A program made the translations under genes and the position numbers. The notes beneath the pieces are model-generated. The model was not told the DNA's origin. It searched no databases and saw nothing but the letters and a program-made list of their open reading frames with translations. Shown one piece after another: positions 28,273 through 37,347 of a stretch of DNA of 64,000 nucleotides. Each line of letters begins with the position of its first letter. The stretch's first letter is position 1. Where the stretch lies: positions 138,309-202,308 of the forward strand of contig JAGZJZ010000003.1 in NCBI GenBank assembly GCA_018365455.1, given 5' to 3'. Source of the DNA: Clostridiales bacterium (GTDB taxonomy: Bacteria > Bacillota > Clostridia > Lachnospirales > Lachnospiraceae).

Positions 28273-30429
28273 TTACAGTTCCATGAACCGGGTGCCGAAT
28301 CCCTCCAGTTCCACACGTATAGTTCCAAATTCCGTACTGACACTGGTTCTCTGGGTTTCTTTGCTGTTATTGATGATAACCAGGACTTTGCTTTTTGGAA
28401 AATATGCGCATTCCGTATATGGATTTGCTGTGACATATTGGGGATTCATTTTCTGTCCCGTTCCATAAAGGAGCAGGTTTAAAAACATCCTTGTATTTTC
28501 CAGGCTGTAGCAAAAGGAGGACAGATAAATCCCTTTTCCATTTCCGAAACTACGTACCGTCAGCGCCGGTACCCCTTTCTCTTCAGCCAGCACCACAGAC
28601 TTGCCGTCTGTTAAATAAATGGAGTCCTGTCCCTGGATATAAGCGCCTTTGGGCAGTAACCCCTCTATCTTCTCAATCCGATACTGCCACCTTCCATGGC
28701 ACACTCTTGCACCCTGGTCTTTATCTGTTCCTAAGATTTCCGACAGGCGGAAAAACGTATCAAAGCCATCCACGGCAGAGGGTTCCCCGATTCCAAGGAA
28801 GGTTCCGCCCTCATATGCCCATTTTGTAATCTGCTCCACCACACGTGCATCTCTCCATGCCTCACCGCCGCTCCATGCGCTTTTTGCCCTTCCGGCGTTA
28901 ATCAGAACCTGGACGCCGTCCAAAGCACCGTTTTTAACGTCCTCAAAGTCCAGAAAACTTACTTCCACCGGCAAGCCTGAAAGCGCTTCTAAGACATGTA
29001 CCAGGTCATGTGTTTCTGTCTCGTGAAAATGACCGGATAGCGTCCAGGAACGCAGTCTGCCCCAGCTGTGGAGTACCGCCACCCTGCAGTTTAACTGATA
29101 TACCGGACCTTCTTCATGGAGTTTTCGAATCTGTCGGAATTCCTTTGCAATGTGCTCCACATAGCGGCAGAATTCAGGATAATCCTCTGTTAAATGCAGA
29201 TATCCCCCCAAACCGATTCTTTGAACCGGCACACGAAGGAGAGCCCTGCGAATCTGATTCCAGTACTTTTTCGCCTCCAGCGCGGGATCTCCATCCCCCG
29301 AAAACGTGGGAGCGCCGCCAAGTCCTACCGGAAACAGATATGGATGCAGCCGCAGTTCGTGGGTAACGGATTTTACCCCTGCGCACAATCTGGCTTCGTA
29401 CCCGGAGAAGACACACTTAATCAACCCGTCAAATCCAAACTCCCTAAACCTTTTTCCGTAAGGCTCCACGCCGACCCAGCTGTCATCATAAAAGACATAT
29501 GCCTCCTTGCCATGGCGATGGACAATGTCCACCAGTTTTTTACCAAAATTAATCACAAAGTCATTGATAAAATTCATATAATCCAGTTTTCTGGAATTTG
29601 GGGGCATATGGGATGCCTGATAGGCGCCTTTGTTTACAAAATCCTCTGCACACAGCTGATAGCCGTATTTGGATGCAAACTGCTGCAGCGCCAGCGGGCT
29701 GACGGTAAAATCGTAGGAACCCCAGTCCGTGAACAGGGACCGGTTTCTTTCGCTGCTTCCCCAGATCCAGGCAAAATTATAAAACAGAGAAGTAAAACGT
29801 ACCACCGTAGTATAAGGGTGGTCACTGCACCAGTCTTCCATCCATTTCAGCAGATAGGACTGCGTCTCCACATACCTTGGATCCACCGGCATTAAATGCT
29901 CCTGGTTCCATCCATTAGTCACATGATTATACATGGATATTTCTTCCCAGATGCGGTATGCGAGAAAACTAACGGTATACTTGTGGTAGGGCACTGCATT
30001 TTGAATGGTGAGATTTCCCGCTTCCTTCTCATAGGTCCACAGCCTTCTGGATACCTCCATTTCAGAAGTGCGGTCATAGACCTGCCAATACTGCATGGAT
30101 TCCGGACTGTCGTTCACCATAAACTGCTCTTTGCTGAAGTCTCTCATGAGATGAAAGGTCACAAATGATTCCGCTGCTGTCTTTGGATTGGTAATTAAAA
30201 AGGTCTGCTGCAGCTTATCCATATGCTGATTCGCCCATTCATTATGCCCACGAATGATACAGATTGTAGAATAGATGCCATAGCCTGCTTTCAATATCCT
30301 GTCTGACAGTTTTGTCCCGTCACTGTCTCTGATCACATCGGCTCCCCATTTATCCGCCAGCTTCAGTGTCAGTTCCTCATACCCGGATTCTCCAGGCAAG
30401 GTGAATCCCCCTTTTAATTCTGCTGTCAT
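28273..30429 (-). CDS. GH112 phosphorylase, probably D-galactosyl-beta-1,4-L-rhamnose phosphorylase
   Basis: 718 residues, cytoplasmic. The full length and the motif YVFYDDSWVGVEPYG (catalytic Asp at about 316, in the place of Asp313 of Bifidobacterium lacto-N-biose phosphorylase) put it in GH112. These enzymes split beta-galactosides with phosphate to give galactose 1-phosphate. Known members act on galacto- or lacto-N-biose or on galactosyl-rhamnose. Neighbours here are a GH105 hydrolase, a CE12 esterase and a sugar importer, with a PL11 lyase nearby, so galactosyl-rhamnose from rhamnogalacturonan I is the best guess. Its start overlaps the esterase stop by 4 bases (ATGA). It ends the operon. 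Family assignment is firm; specificity is inferred. Confidence 0.85.
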   Translation of the reverse strand: MTAELKGGFTLPGESGYEELTLKLADKWGADVIRDSDGTKLSDRILKAGYGIYSTICIIRGHNEWANQHMDKLQQTFLITNPKTAAESFVTFHLMRDFSKEQFMVNDSPESMQYWQVYDRTSEMEVSRRLWTYEKEAGNLTIQNAVPYHKYTVSFLAYRIWEEISMYNHVTNGWNQEHLMPVDPRYVETQSYLLKWMEDWCSDHPYTTVVRFTSLFYNFAWIWGSSERNRSLFTDWGSYDFTVSPLALQQFASKYGYQLCAEDFVNKGAYQASHMPPNSRKLDYMNFINDFVINFGKKLVDIVHRHGKEAYVFYDDSWVGVEPYGKRFREFGFDGLIKCVFSGYEARLCAGVKSVTHELRLHPYLFPVGLGGAPTFSGDGDPALEAKKYWNQIRRALLRVPVQRIGLGGYLHLTEDYPEFCRYVEHIAKEFRQIRKLHEEGPVYQLNCRVAVLHSWGRLRSWTLSGHFHETETHDLVHVLEALSGLPVEVSFLDFEDVKNGALDGVQVLINAGRAKSAWSGGEAWRDARVVEQITKWAYEGGTFLGIGEPSAVDGFDTFFRLSEILGTDKDQGARVCHGRWQYRIEKIEGLLPKGAYIQGQDSIYLTDGKSVVLAEEKGVPALTVRSFGNGKGIYLSSFCYSLENTRMFLNLLLYGTGQKMNPQYVTANPYTECAYFPKSKVLVIINNSKETQRTSVSTEFGTIRVELEGFGTRFMEL

Positions 30430-32249
30430 TTTATATCCTCCTTATTCTCGTTTCCCTTCTGATGTAATGACATGTAAAGCGTTTTGCATATAGCTGCTGC
30501 ATTTTTTCTGGATATAAAATGATCCAAATCCGCTTCTTTTGCTGCAATTCCCATTGCGCTGGCTGCCTGTATCTCCTCTTCCTCCCACAAAGGGGAATGA
30601 ATCGGCTGCACAGGCAGCTGCTTTCTGCATTGATAACCGGTCATAGCAATCCTTAAAAATTCCCGCAGGGTAACTGCCTTATCCGGGAAAATTTTCTTCT
30701 CCCTCACCATAAATTGGGGAATCATCCCATTTTGATAAGCGCACTCTATCGTTCCTGCATACCATTCATGCCCCGCAACATCTTCAAACATATCGTTATA
30801 GACATTAACCGGGAAAAAATTCATTGCCTGAATAACCAGATCCATTGCCTCTGCCCTCGTCAGCCATTCCTCTGGTCTTGTAAGATCCAGGAACAGTTCC
30901 TTACCATCAGCCGGATCATCTCCCCCTTCCCAGTTTGCGGGTGGCCTGGGCAGGGTAATGTTTCTTTCTGGGATCCACTCATTTGCTGGCTTTTCACCGG
31001 TTTTACCAAACGTACCTCTAGTCCCCCTAAGTTGTTCCAACAAATCTTCCGCCACAAATCCCGCCATTTTATATGCCCCATAGTCATTGCTGTGGGTAAA
31101 ATCACCGGGAAAATAATATAATTTAGCCTCCTCCAGTCCCAGGTTCCTTACAAATTCCATGCTCTTGCCGTGTAAATCCACAACCGGTACATTCATTTGT
31201 TCCCCAATCTCTTTACACACCAGGGCATAGTTCTGCAGCAAATCGTTGTAAGAACCATCTGACCCCCGCCAGGAATTCCTTGCCAGCGGCGTAACCAGGA
31301 TAGGACTGGCTTCTTTTGCCCTGATCTCCTTGATATAGGTAACCAGATTGTTCCGGTACCCTTCTTCTGCCTTCAAATGGTGCATCTTCTGGTCATTATG
31401 TCCAAACTGGAACAGGCAGTAATCCCCTTTTTGAATGTGGTTTAAAATGATCTGATAATGGCCTTCACTGCGAAAACTCTCTGTGGTCAGCCCGGAATGG
31501 GCATGGTTGGACACCGCAGCCAGACTGCCGGTAAATGCGCTAAGCATCTGCCCCCAGCCGCTATAACTGCTTCCCGGTGCGTAAGGGTACTCCCCGCTCT
31601 GGTCCGTTACGGTAGAGTCCCCCGCTATATACAGGACGGGACTTTCTACCGGACAGATCTTGGCACTGACCAGCCTTGGCGCATTTCCCACAAGAGTAAT
31701 CTCTGCACTGTAATCCGGATAAACCATCTTGCGGCCTCTTGGAATAATATCGCAGATATTCAGCAGAAACTCTTTATCTAATTCCTCACCTGCCGACAGT
31801 TTTCCTCGATAAAACAGCCTTCTTCTGCCCAGAAAAATAAGCAGTTCCTCTTCTTCCACCGCTGCAAAAAGTTTCAGCCGCACTTTATAATTGCCGCTCT
31901 GGGGAACATCTGCCTTGAAGGTGAGAGGTATCCTTCTGTTATTTTCAGAAAGCCGGCTTAGGATACCGGTTGAATCCACATAACAGCCGGATGCATCCTG
32001 TGCGATTCGCGTCAGATCCCTGTCCCGGTACCAGAAAAAGGCATCAAACCCGGCATTTAATTCGGGAATCTGCAGCATGGGATCCGCCCGCCTGTTGGCT
32101 TCTGTTACAAATCCCCAGGGCTTCTCCCTGGTATAGAGATCCTCCGGGGTAACCTCCCGTGTCCCTGCCACGCCGCCTGGAAGAAAGGAAAATGACCGTG
32201 GAAGATGCTCTGTTTTCTTACAGGGCCCCGTCACTTCGACAGTTTTCAT
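30426..32249 (-). CDS. Cytoplasmic CE12-type rhamnogalacturonan acetylesterase with SLH-like tail
   Basis: 607 residues with no signal peptide. Residues about 60-195 form a beta-sandwich. The SGNH domain at about 203-405 has LYIAGDSTVTDQ (Ser about 212), FQFGHNDQK and DFTHSNDYGAYKMA (Asp about 383, His about 386), as in rhamnogalacturonan acetylesterases. Residues about 455-600 resemble degenerate S-layer homology repeats: LTRAEAMDLVIQAM, MFEDVAGHEWYAGTIECA, FPDKAVTLREFLRIA. That is odd for a protein without export signal. It should deacetylate imported oligosaccharides. GGGGGTG lies 7 bases before the ATG. The start lies inside the end of the GH105 gene (32-base overlap). Confidence 0.85.
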   Translation of the reverse strand: MKTVEVTGPCKKTEHLPRSFSFLPGGVAGTREVTPEDLYTREKPWGFVTEANRRADPMLQIPELNAGFDAFFWYRDRDLTRIAQDASGCYVDSTGILSRLSENNRRIPLTFKADVPQSGNYKVRLKLFAAVEEEELLIFLGRRRLFYRGKLSAGEELDKEFLLNICDIIPRGRKMVYPDYSAEITLVGNAPRLVSAKICPVESPVLYIAGDSTVTDQSGEYPYAPGSSYSGWGQMLSAFTGSLAAVSNHAHSGLTTESFRSEGHYQIILNHIQKGDYCLFQFGHNDQKMHHLKAEEGYRNNLVTYIKEIRAKEASPILVTPLARNSWRGSDGSYNDLLQNYALVCKEIGEQMNVPVVDLHGKSMEFVRNLGLEEAKLYYFPGDFTHSNDYGAYKMAGFVAEDLLEQLRGTRGTFGKTGEKPANEWIPERNITLPRPPANWEGGDDPADGKELFLDLTRPEEWLTRAEAMDLVIQAMNFFPVNVYNDMFEDVAGHEWYAGTIECAYQNGMIPQFMVREKKIFPDKAVTLREFLRIAMTGYQCRKQLPVQPIHSPLWEEEEIQAASAMGIAAKEADLDHFISRKNAAAICKTLYMSLHQKGNENKEDIK

Positions 32250-33267
32250 AGTCTAACACCCCCGTCAAAAATGCCAGTGCCAGCCCCTGCCCCCAGCCCT
32301 GTATCCAGTTTCTGGATATATTGCGGTAACCGTTCCGGTCTTTCATAACCGCCGTACCTCCGGATACATTCAGCACTCTGCCGTCTGGACTGATATTGCC
32401 TAATACTCCCCGAAGGGCTTTGCTGATGTATTTCAGATGAAGCGGATTCCCCTTTTCCAGCATAGCCGATGCAATTCCGCAGGATGCCGAAATCTCTTCA
32501 TAGGATTCTTCGTCATCTAAAATTGTCCTCCACAGACCATTTTCCGTCTGCAATAACTTTACGGCTGAAAGCTGTTCATTCAAAGAGCCCACAATATCCA
32601 GATATTGGGGATAAAGATAACACTCCGGCAGGCATTTTCCTACCTGGGACATGGTATATGCCGCCCACGCATTTGCCCTGCCCCAGTAAAAGCCTGACAT
32701 ATGGTCTTTGGTAATATTGTTATAACCGTGATACCAAAGCCCCGTATCCATATTCTGCAGATATTGAATATGCCAGTAATACTGGTTTAATGCATCTGCA
32801 ATGATCTCTTCATCTTTTAATTTCACACCTACCCGCAGCAGAAAAAACGCCGCCATAAACAGCGTATCTGCCCAAGCCTGCTCCGGAAAATCGTTATTTG
32901 CAGAAACGGTATGCTGCAAAACCCGGTCCCCAAACCGCCTTGCCTCACCCCGGAGGTATTCAGCCTTTTTCATTACCAGGTCCCAGTATTTCTCATCCCC
33001 GCAGGCTTCATACAGCGTAATCAGGCAATGCCCCATTGCACAGGTATTGACCGTGAATTTCGGTACGCCAAGTTCTATGTACTCATCTATCCGCTCTTTT
33101 AACAATTCCAGATATGCTTCCTTTTTTGTGATTTCATACGCTTTACTGATTCCATAATAAGCAACACCGCAGGGCCAGTCCCAGGGCATATCCATCCGCA
33201 TGGTGCGCGCCACAATCCGGTCTATTACTTCTTCCACTTGCTGCTGATCAAATACCAATCCTGCCAT
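32218..33267 (-). CDS. GH105 unsaturated rhamnogalacturonyl hydrolase (YteR/YesR type)
   Basis: About 349 residues from the ATG at 33267 (GAAGG 6 bases upstream; the ATG at 33273 is too close to it). Cytoplasmic alpha/alpha barrel. The pattern WDWPCGVAYYGISKAYE near the start, catalytic Asp in EQAWADTLFMAAFFLLR (about 134), DHMSGFYWGRANAWAAY and RNWIQGWGQGLALAFL near the end fit GH105. It removes the 4,5-unsaturated galacturonate left by a lyase from the non-reducing end. This needs a lyase upstream, and the PL11 enzyme at 38420-44158 supplies it. It lies in the operon between the binding protein and the esterase. Confidence 0.9.
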   Translation of the reverse strand: MAGLVFDQQQVEEVIDRIVARTMRMDMPWDWPCGVAYYGISKAYEITKKEAYLELLKERIDEYIELGVPKFTVNTCAMGHCLITLYEACGDEKYWDLVMKKAEYLRGEARRFGDRVLQHTVSANNDFPEQAWADTLFMAAFFLLRVGVKLKDEEIIADALNQYYWHIQYLQNMDTGLWYHGYNNITKDHMSGFYWGRANAWAAYTMSQVGKCLPECYLYPQYLDIVGSLNEQLSAVKLLQTENGLWRTILDDEESYEEISASCGIASAMLEKGNPLHLKYISKALRGVLGNISPDGRVLNVSGGTAVMKDRNGYRNISRNWIQGWGQGLALAFLTGVLDYENCRSDGAL

Positions 33268-33332
33268 ATTCATCCTTCTTTCTGCTTTAAAAGGCCGCTG
33301 CAGGCTTTTCCCGCAGCAGCCTAAGAGCTATA

Positions 33333-35063
33333 TTATTTGTATGCCCCTTCATCTAACAACGCCTGTTTCTCATCCAGAATTTCCTGGTATCCGGCATCCA
33401 GATATTCCTCACAAGCTGCCTTATATTTCTCATCAAATTCTTCGGGAGCCGAAGTCACCATATCTACATACACTTCCTGCCACAAAGCACTCAGATCGGA
33501 TGCATACTCACTGGAGCTCTCTACCGGTTTTGTAAAAATCGTATTGATTAAACCGTAAGATTCGATCTTCTTCGTGTAATCATAGGACTGCCTGATCAGA
33601 TCTTCATATCCTGCCGGTGCAAGGGTTTTCATATTTGCTTTCAGATTTTTCTGTTCATCACCATAGCTTGCCACTTCTGCAACCAGACACCAGTAATCTT
33701 TATTATTATTGTTGGAAAGTTTGGATTCACCGTTAAAATCTGCTGCCGGCACTGCTATTCCATCTTCATCCAGCGTATAATTCTGTCCTTCCACTCCATT
33801 TTGCAGATAGAACAAATTATCATCCTGAATCATCCAGTCTAAGAACATCCAGATTGCGGCTCTCTGCTCATCGGTTGTCTTAGCATTCATTCCCATTACC
33901 ATGCCATAGGAAGGATATTCATAATAATAAGGTTTGCTGTCCTTTGGCGCAAAAGCAGACGGATCTAGAACAGCTACTTTTGCATTTGGATCATTGGTTG
34001 TTAAACTGTTAATAACGTCTGTTGTATTGGTCATATAGAAGCCATAAGTTCCGGTCTTGCCGGAAACAAAATCTCCAACTACGTCCGGTTCTTCTTTTTT
34101 CAGATAAAATTCTGAATCAATAAGCCCCTCGTTATATTCTTTGTTCAAAGTCCGAAGATAATTTTCTGTGGGCTTCCAGGTCAGTGCCGGCACATTCAGA
34201 TCGGAATATAAGGATAACTCTGTCTGATCAACCTCCTGACCGCGAAATGCATAATCATAAGTAAAGCTTTTATTTACAAGGCGTTCTCCCAGCGTTCCCA
34301 GTCCGGCATCCTTCCATGCCTGTGCAACTGCCTCCAGTTCCTCACGGTTTGTGGGCATCTCCATCTTGACCTGATCCAGCCAGTCCTGCCGGATGAGGGT
34401 CACCCAGTTGTAATAGATCGCATCTCTGTCTGCGAAGAAGAATATATTTTCGCCGTTCATTTCTCCGTAGTCCCGGATGGTATCTCCTAATTTTTCGGAA
34501 TAGGCGGGCGCGTAATAAGCGATTTCCTGAAGATCCAGCGGCTGCATCGCCCCTTCATTGTAGTAGCTCACCGCCTGGGGCATATCATAGTGGAAAATAA
34601 TATCCGGTGCACTGCCTGCGGCTATCATCTGCATATAGTCAGTCACTTCCGTTGTCCGTCCGATTGCCACATACTGCACCTCTACATTATATTTGTCTCC
34701 AAATTCAGACTGAATCCATTTTGTATAATAGTTATTCGTAGGGTCCCAGCCCTCAAATCCTCTGTCATAGACCGGAATTTTAATCGTTACTTTCTCGGGA
34801 AATCCTTTGGAATAATCCGTATAGTCACCTGTTGCAGCCTCAGAACTTGATTCCGAACCATTTTCCGATTCTTTACCTGATCCTTTTTCCGTTCCATTTT
34901 TGGAATCTTTATTTGTATCCGCCTCTTTGGAACCGGCTTCTGTTTTCTGATCTGTCTTTGCTTCGGTGGCTGATGTCTTATCTCCTCCACACCCGGTAAC
35001 CGCTCCTAATATCATAGTTCCCGCAAGCGTAAGCGCTGCTGCTTTCTGCAATTTTCTTTTCAT
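33333..35063 (-). CDS. Oligosaccharide ABC transporter substrate-binding lipoprotein (LplA/YtcQ-like)
   Basis: About 576 residues from the ATG at 35063 (AGGAGG 8 bases upstream). Lipobox GAVTGC gives Cys at about 25, followed by a tether of about 60 residues made of Lys, Glu, Ser and Gly. The long two-lobe fold (IKIPVYDRGFEGWDPTNNYYTKW, PDIIFHYDMPQAVSYY, NYVWTLIRQDWLDQV-like IYYNWVTLIRQDW) is that of the large binding proteins that pair with LplB/LplC-type permeases. The operon context points to unsaturated rhamnogalacturonan oligosaccharides as cargo. Confidence 0.88.
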   Translation of the reverse strand: MKRKLQKAAALTLAGTMILGAVTGCGGDKTSATEAKTDQKTEAGSKEADTNKDSKNGTEKGSGKESENGSESSSEAATGDYTDYSKGFPEKVTIKIPVYDRGFEGWDPTNNYYTKWIQSEFGDKYNVEVQYVAIGRTTEVTDYMQMIAAGSAPDIIFHYDMPQAVSYYNEGAMQPLDLQEIAYYAPAYSEKLGDTIRDYGEMNGENIFFFADRDAIYYNWVTLIRQDWLDQVKMEMPTNREELEAVAQAWKDAGLGTLGERLVNKSFTYDYAFRGQEVDQTELSLYSDLNVPALTWKPTENYLRTLNKEYNEGLIDSEFYLKKEEPDVVGDFVSGKTGTYGFYMTNTTDVINSLTTNDPNAKVAVLDPSAFAPKDSKPYYYEYPSYGMVMGMNAKTTDEQRAAIWMFLDWMIQDDNLFYLQNGVEGQNYTLDEDGIAVPAADFNGESKLSNNNNKDYWCLVAEVASYGDEQKNLKANMKTLAPAGYEDLIRQSYDYTKKIESYGLINTIFTKPVESSSEYASDLSALWQEVYVDMVTSAPEEFDEKYKAACEEYLDAGYQEILDEKQALLDEGAYK

Positions 35064-35125
35064 ACTCATTCCTCCTGATTTTTCATAGTTAACAGTTTAT
35101 ATAGTAATCGAGTTTCCTCGAAGAC

Positions 35126-36043
35126 CTAACCTTTTACGGCTCCGATCATCGTTCCCTGTACAAAATACTTCTGTACAAATGGATAGATGCAGATAATGGG
35201 AATCGTTGCAAACATAATACATGCCGCCTGCAGCACCTCCGGATTGGTCATTAATCCGGTAGATCCGCCTTCTGATTTAAATGACTCGGATGCAGATACA
35301 ATAAGATAATACAATTTTAACTGCAGCGGCCTTAAATCCGTTCTCTGTTTGATATAGAAAAGTGCATCCTGATAGGCATTCCATCTTCCCACTGCATAGA
35401 ACAGTGCAATCGTGGCATTAATGGGCTTTGACAGGGGTACCACGATGCTCCAGAGTATCCTCATATGTCCTGCGCCATCCAGTACTGCCGATTCCACCAG
35501 ACTGTCCGGAATGGAAGACTGAAAGAAATTCTTCATAATCAGCAGATTATAAGCCGAGAAGGACAGCGGCAAAATCATACACCACCAGGTGTCCAGCATA
35601 TGAAGGTTATTCATTAGCAGGTATTCCGGAATGGTACCGCCTGCAAAATACATGGTGAACATGCACAGGAAGCTCATGATCTTTCTTCCCTTCAGTTCCT
35701 TTCTGGTCAGGGCATATGCAGCGCAGATGGTCAAAAACATACCGATGACGGTAAAGGTGACCGTAACCACTACGGATACAAACAGTGAACGGATAATCGA
35801 TGAATCAGCAAATACTTTAGCATATGCATTCAGATTGATTCCTTTGGGAAGCAAAAATATTTTGTTTGCCGTTACGTATGCCTCCGCACTGATAGATTTT
35901 GCAAATATATGTAAAAAGGGTAATACACAGGTTAATGAAGATATGGTTAAAATGATATAAAATATCGTATTCCAGGTGATATTTGAAACCTTTGTTTTAA
36001 GTCCCTGCCTTTTGCGGGGCAGGAATGCTGCTGTCTGACTCAT
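35126..36043 (-). CDS. Sugar ABC transporter permease, LplC/YtcP type
   Basis: 305 residues, six membrane helices. The EAA loop reads PDSLVESAVLDGAGHMRILWSIVVPLSKP. The end FVQKYFVQGTMIGAVKG is typical of the LplC group. GGAGG lies 6 bases before the ATG. It is 13 bases after the other permease gene. Confidence 0.9.
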   Translation of the reverse strand: MSQTAAFLPRKRQGLKTKVSNITWNTIFYIILTISSLTCVLPFLHIFAKSISAEAYVTANKIFLLPKGINLNAYAKVFADSSIIRSLFVSVVVTVTFTVIGMFLTICAAYALTRKELKGRKIMSFLCMFTMYFAGGTIPEYLLMNNLHMLDTWWCMILPLSFSAYNLLIMKNFFQSSIPDSLVESAVLDGAGHMRILWSIVVPLSKPINATIALFYAVGRWNAYQDALFYIKQRTDLRPLQLKLYYLIVSASESFKSEGGSTGLMTNPEVLQAACIMFATIPIICIYPFVQKYFVQGTMIGAVKG

Positions 36044-36056
36044 AAACTATCCTCCT

Positions 36057-37019
36057 TTAAATTAATCCGTCTTCACCCAGGCGTTTTGCAATAAAATCTG
36101 CTCCCAGAACCAGCAGAAGTCCGATTACCGACTGGAACAGCCCAAGCGCCGTAGCTTCACTGAATTTATTGTTTTCAATACCCCACCGGTACACCAGCAC
36201 CGGAATTGTTGTTGTGTATTCCGTTACCTTAGCATTGCTCATTGCGAAAATACGTTCAAAGGAACCGCCCATTACCTTACCCAGATTCATAATTAAAAGG
36301 GTTACAATGGTTCCCCGGATACAGGGAAGGGTCACGTGAAGGCACTGTTTAAACCGCCCCGCTCCATCCACTCTTGCCGCCTCATATAATTCCGGGCTGA
36401 CACTGGTAATCGATGCCAGGTAGATAATCGTTCCCCATCCCATGGACTGCCATACTCCAATGGCAATATAGGTAATGAGCCACTGGGTGTCTTCCTGTAA
36501 GAAAGGAATCCTGTGCGCACCCACATTTTCTAAAATGGTATTTATGACACCGCTGTTCAGACTGAATAACTGGTATCCCACCGCTCCGATAATAATCCAG
36601 GATAAAAAATGGGGCAGATATAATAATGTCTGTGTTACCTTTTTGAAATACTTATTACGAATTTCATTTAAAATCAACGCCAATATGATCGGCATGGGAA
36701 AGCCAAAAATCAAATCCAGAATGTTCAGATACAGCGTATTGAATACCGCTTTTCCAAAATCTCTCTTGGCAAATATTTTCTGAAATACTTCCCAGCCAAC
36801 CCATTCGCTGCCCGAAAATCCTTTTGCAACCTTATAGTCTTTAAATGCAATAAACAATCCAAAATAGGAACCAAATTTAAAGATCAGAATAAATAGCATC
36901 GGTAATAACATGAGCAGATATAACTGCCAGTCTTTCTTAAGATAGTAACCTATTCCGTATTTCTTTCCGGGTACGGTAACCCCCGGGTTCCGATTCCTCT
37001 GCTTTGCCGTCACACTCAT
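36057..37019 (-). CDS. Sugar ABC transporter permease, LplB/YteP type
   Basis: About 320 residues from the ATG at 37019 (AGGAGAG 8 bases upstream; the longer GTG start at 37040 has no site). Six helices after a basic N-terminus. WQLYLLMLLPMLFILIFKF and the EAA loop PELYEAARVDGAGRFKQCLHVTLPCIRG fit LplB/YteP, the permeases of rhamnogalacturonan importers such as YteP-YtcP-YtcQ. First gene of the six-gene operon; no ATPase gene is present, so a shared MsmX-like ATPase is assumed. Confidence 0.9.
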   Translation of the reverse strand: MSVTAKQRNRNPGVTVPGKKYGIGYYLKKDWQLYLLMLLPMLFILIFKFGSYFGLFIAFKDYKVAKGFSGSEWVGWEVFQKIFAKRDFGKAVFNTLYLNILDLIFGFPMPIILALILNEIRNKYFKKVTQTLLYLPHFLSWIIIGAVGYQLFSLNSGVINTILENVGAHRIPFLQEDTQWLITYIAIGVWQSMGWGTIIYLASITSVSPELYEAARVDGAGRFKQCLHVTLPCIRGTIVTLLIMNLGKVMGGSFERIFAMSNAKVTEYTTTIPVLVYRWGIENNKFSEATALGLFQSVIGLLLVLGADFIAKRLGEDGLI

Positions 37020-37116
37020 TTTACTCACTCTCCTATTCACAACTTTTTCTTCTCTACATGGCTTTAATTATACAAAAGATCAAATAACGCTTCTCAGCAT
37101 ACAAATGCCAAATCTA

Positions 37117-37133
37117 TGCATTTTCAACCATTT
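37117..37133 (-). promoter_or_regulatory. Candidate regulator site before the rhamnogalacturonan operon
   Basis: TGCATTTTCAACCATTT (plus strand) differs at one base from TGCATTTTTAACCATTT at 44274-44290. It lies about 98 bases before the first permease start and about 50 bases upstream of a TATAAT on the minus strand. A shorter match, ATGGTTGAAA at 37281, overlaps the -35 box of the AraC gene. Confidence 0.5.
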
Positions 37134-37284
37134 ATCCAAAAAATTTGTCTACTTTTGTCTAAACTTATTTAGAATAACTTTTTATGCATTCTATTTTTCT
37201 ATAACTAATTCCATAATTACCATTTAAAATTATAATTTAGTGTGACTTTATTAATCTAAGAAGAACTTTCTTCTAAAATTATGG

Positions 37285-37314
37285 TTGAAATCTCAAATAG
37301 CTATAATGTATAAT
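37285..37314 (+). promoter_or_regulatory. Promoter of the AraC gene at 37348
   Basis: TTGAAA (37285-37290) and TATAAT (37309-37314) are 18 bases apart, giving a leader of about 27 bases. The -35 region overlaps a copy of the GGTTGAAA motif found before the target genes, so self-control is likely. The rest of the 37041-37284 intergenic stretch is AT-rich with no gene. Confidence 0.65.
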
Positions 37315-37347
37315 AGTTACAAACCACAAAGAACAGGAGTGTGCAAA

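Noticed and set aside
29010..29895. Plus-strand frames opposite the GH112 gene
   Set aside because: Antisense of a complete conserved enzyme; no ribosome site and no domain.
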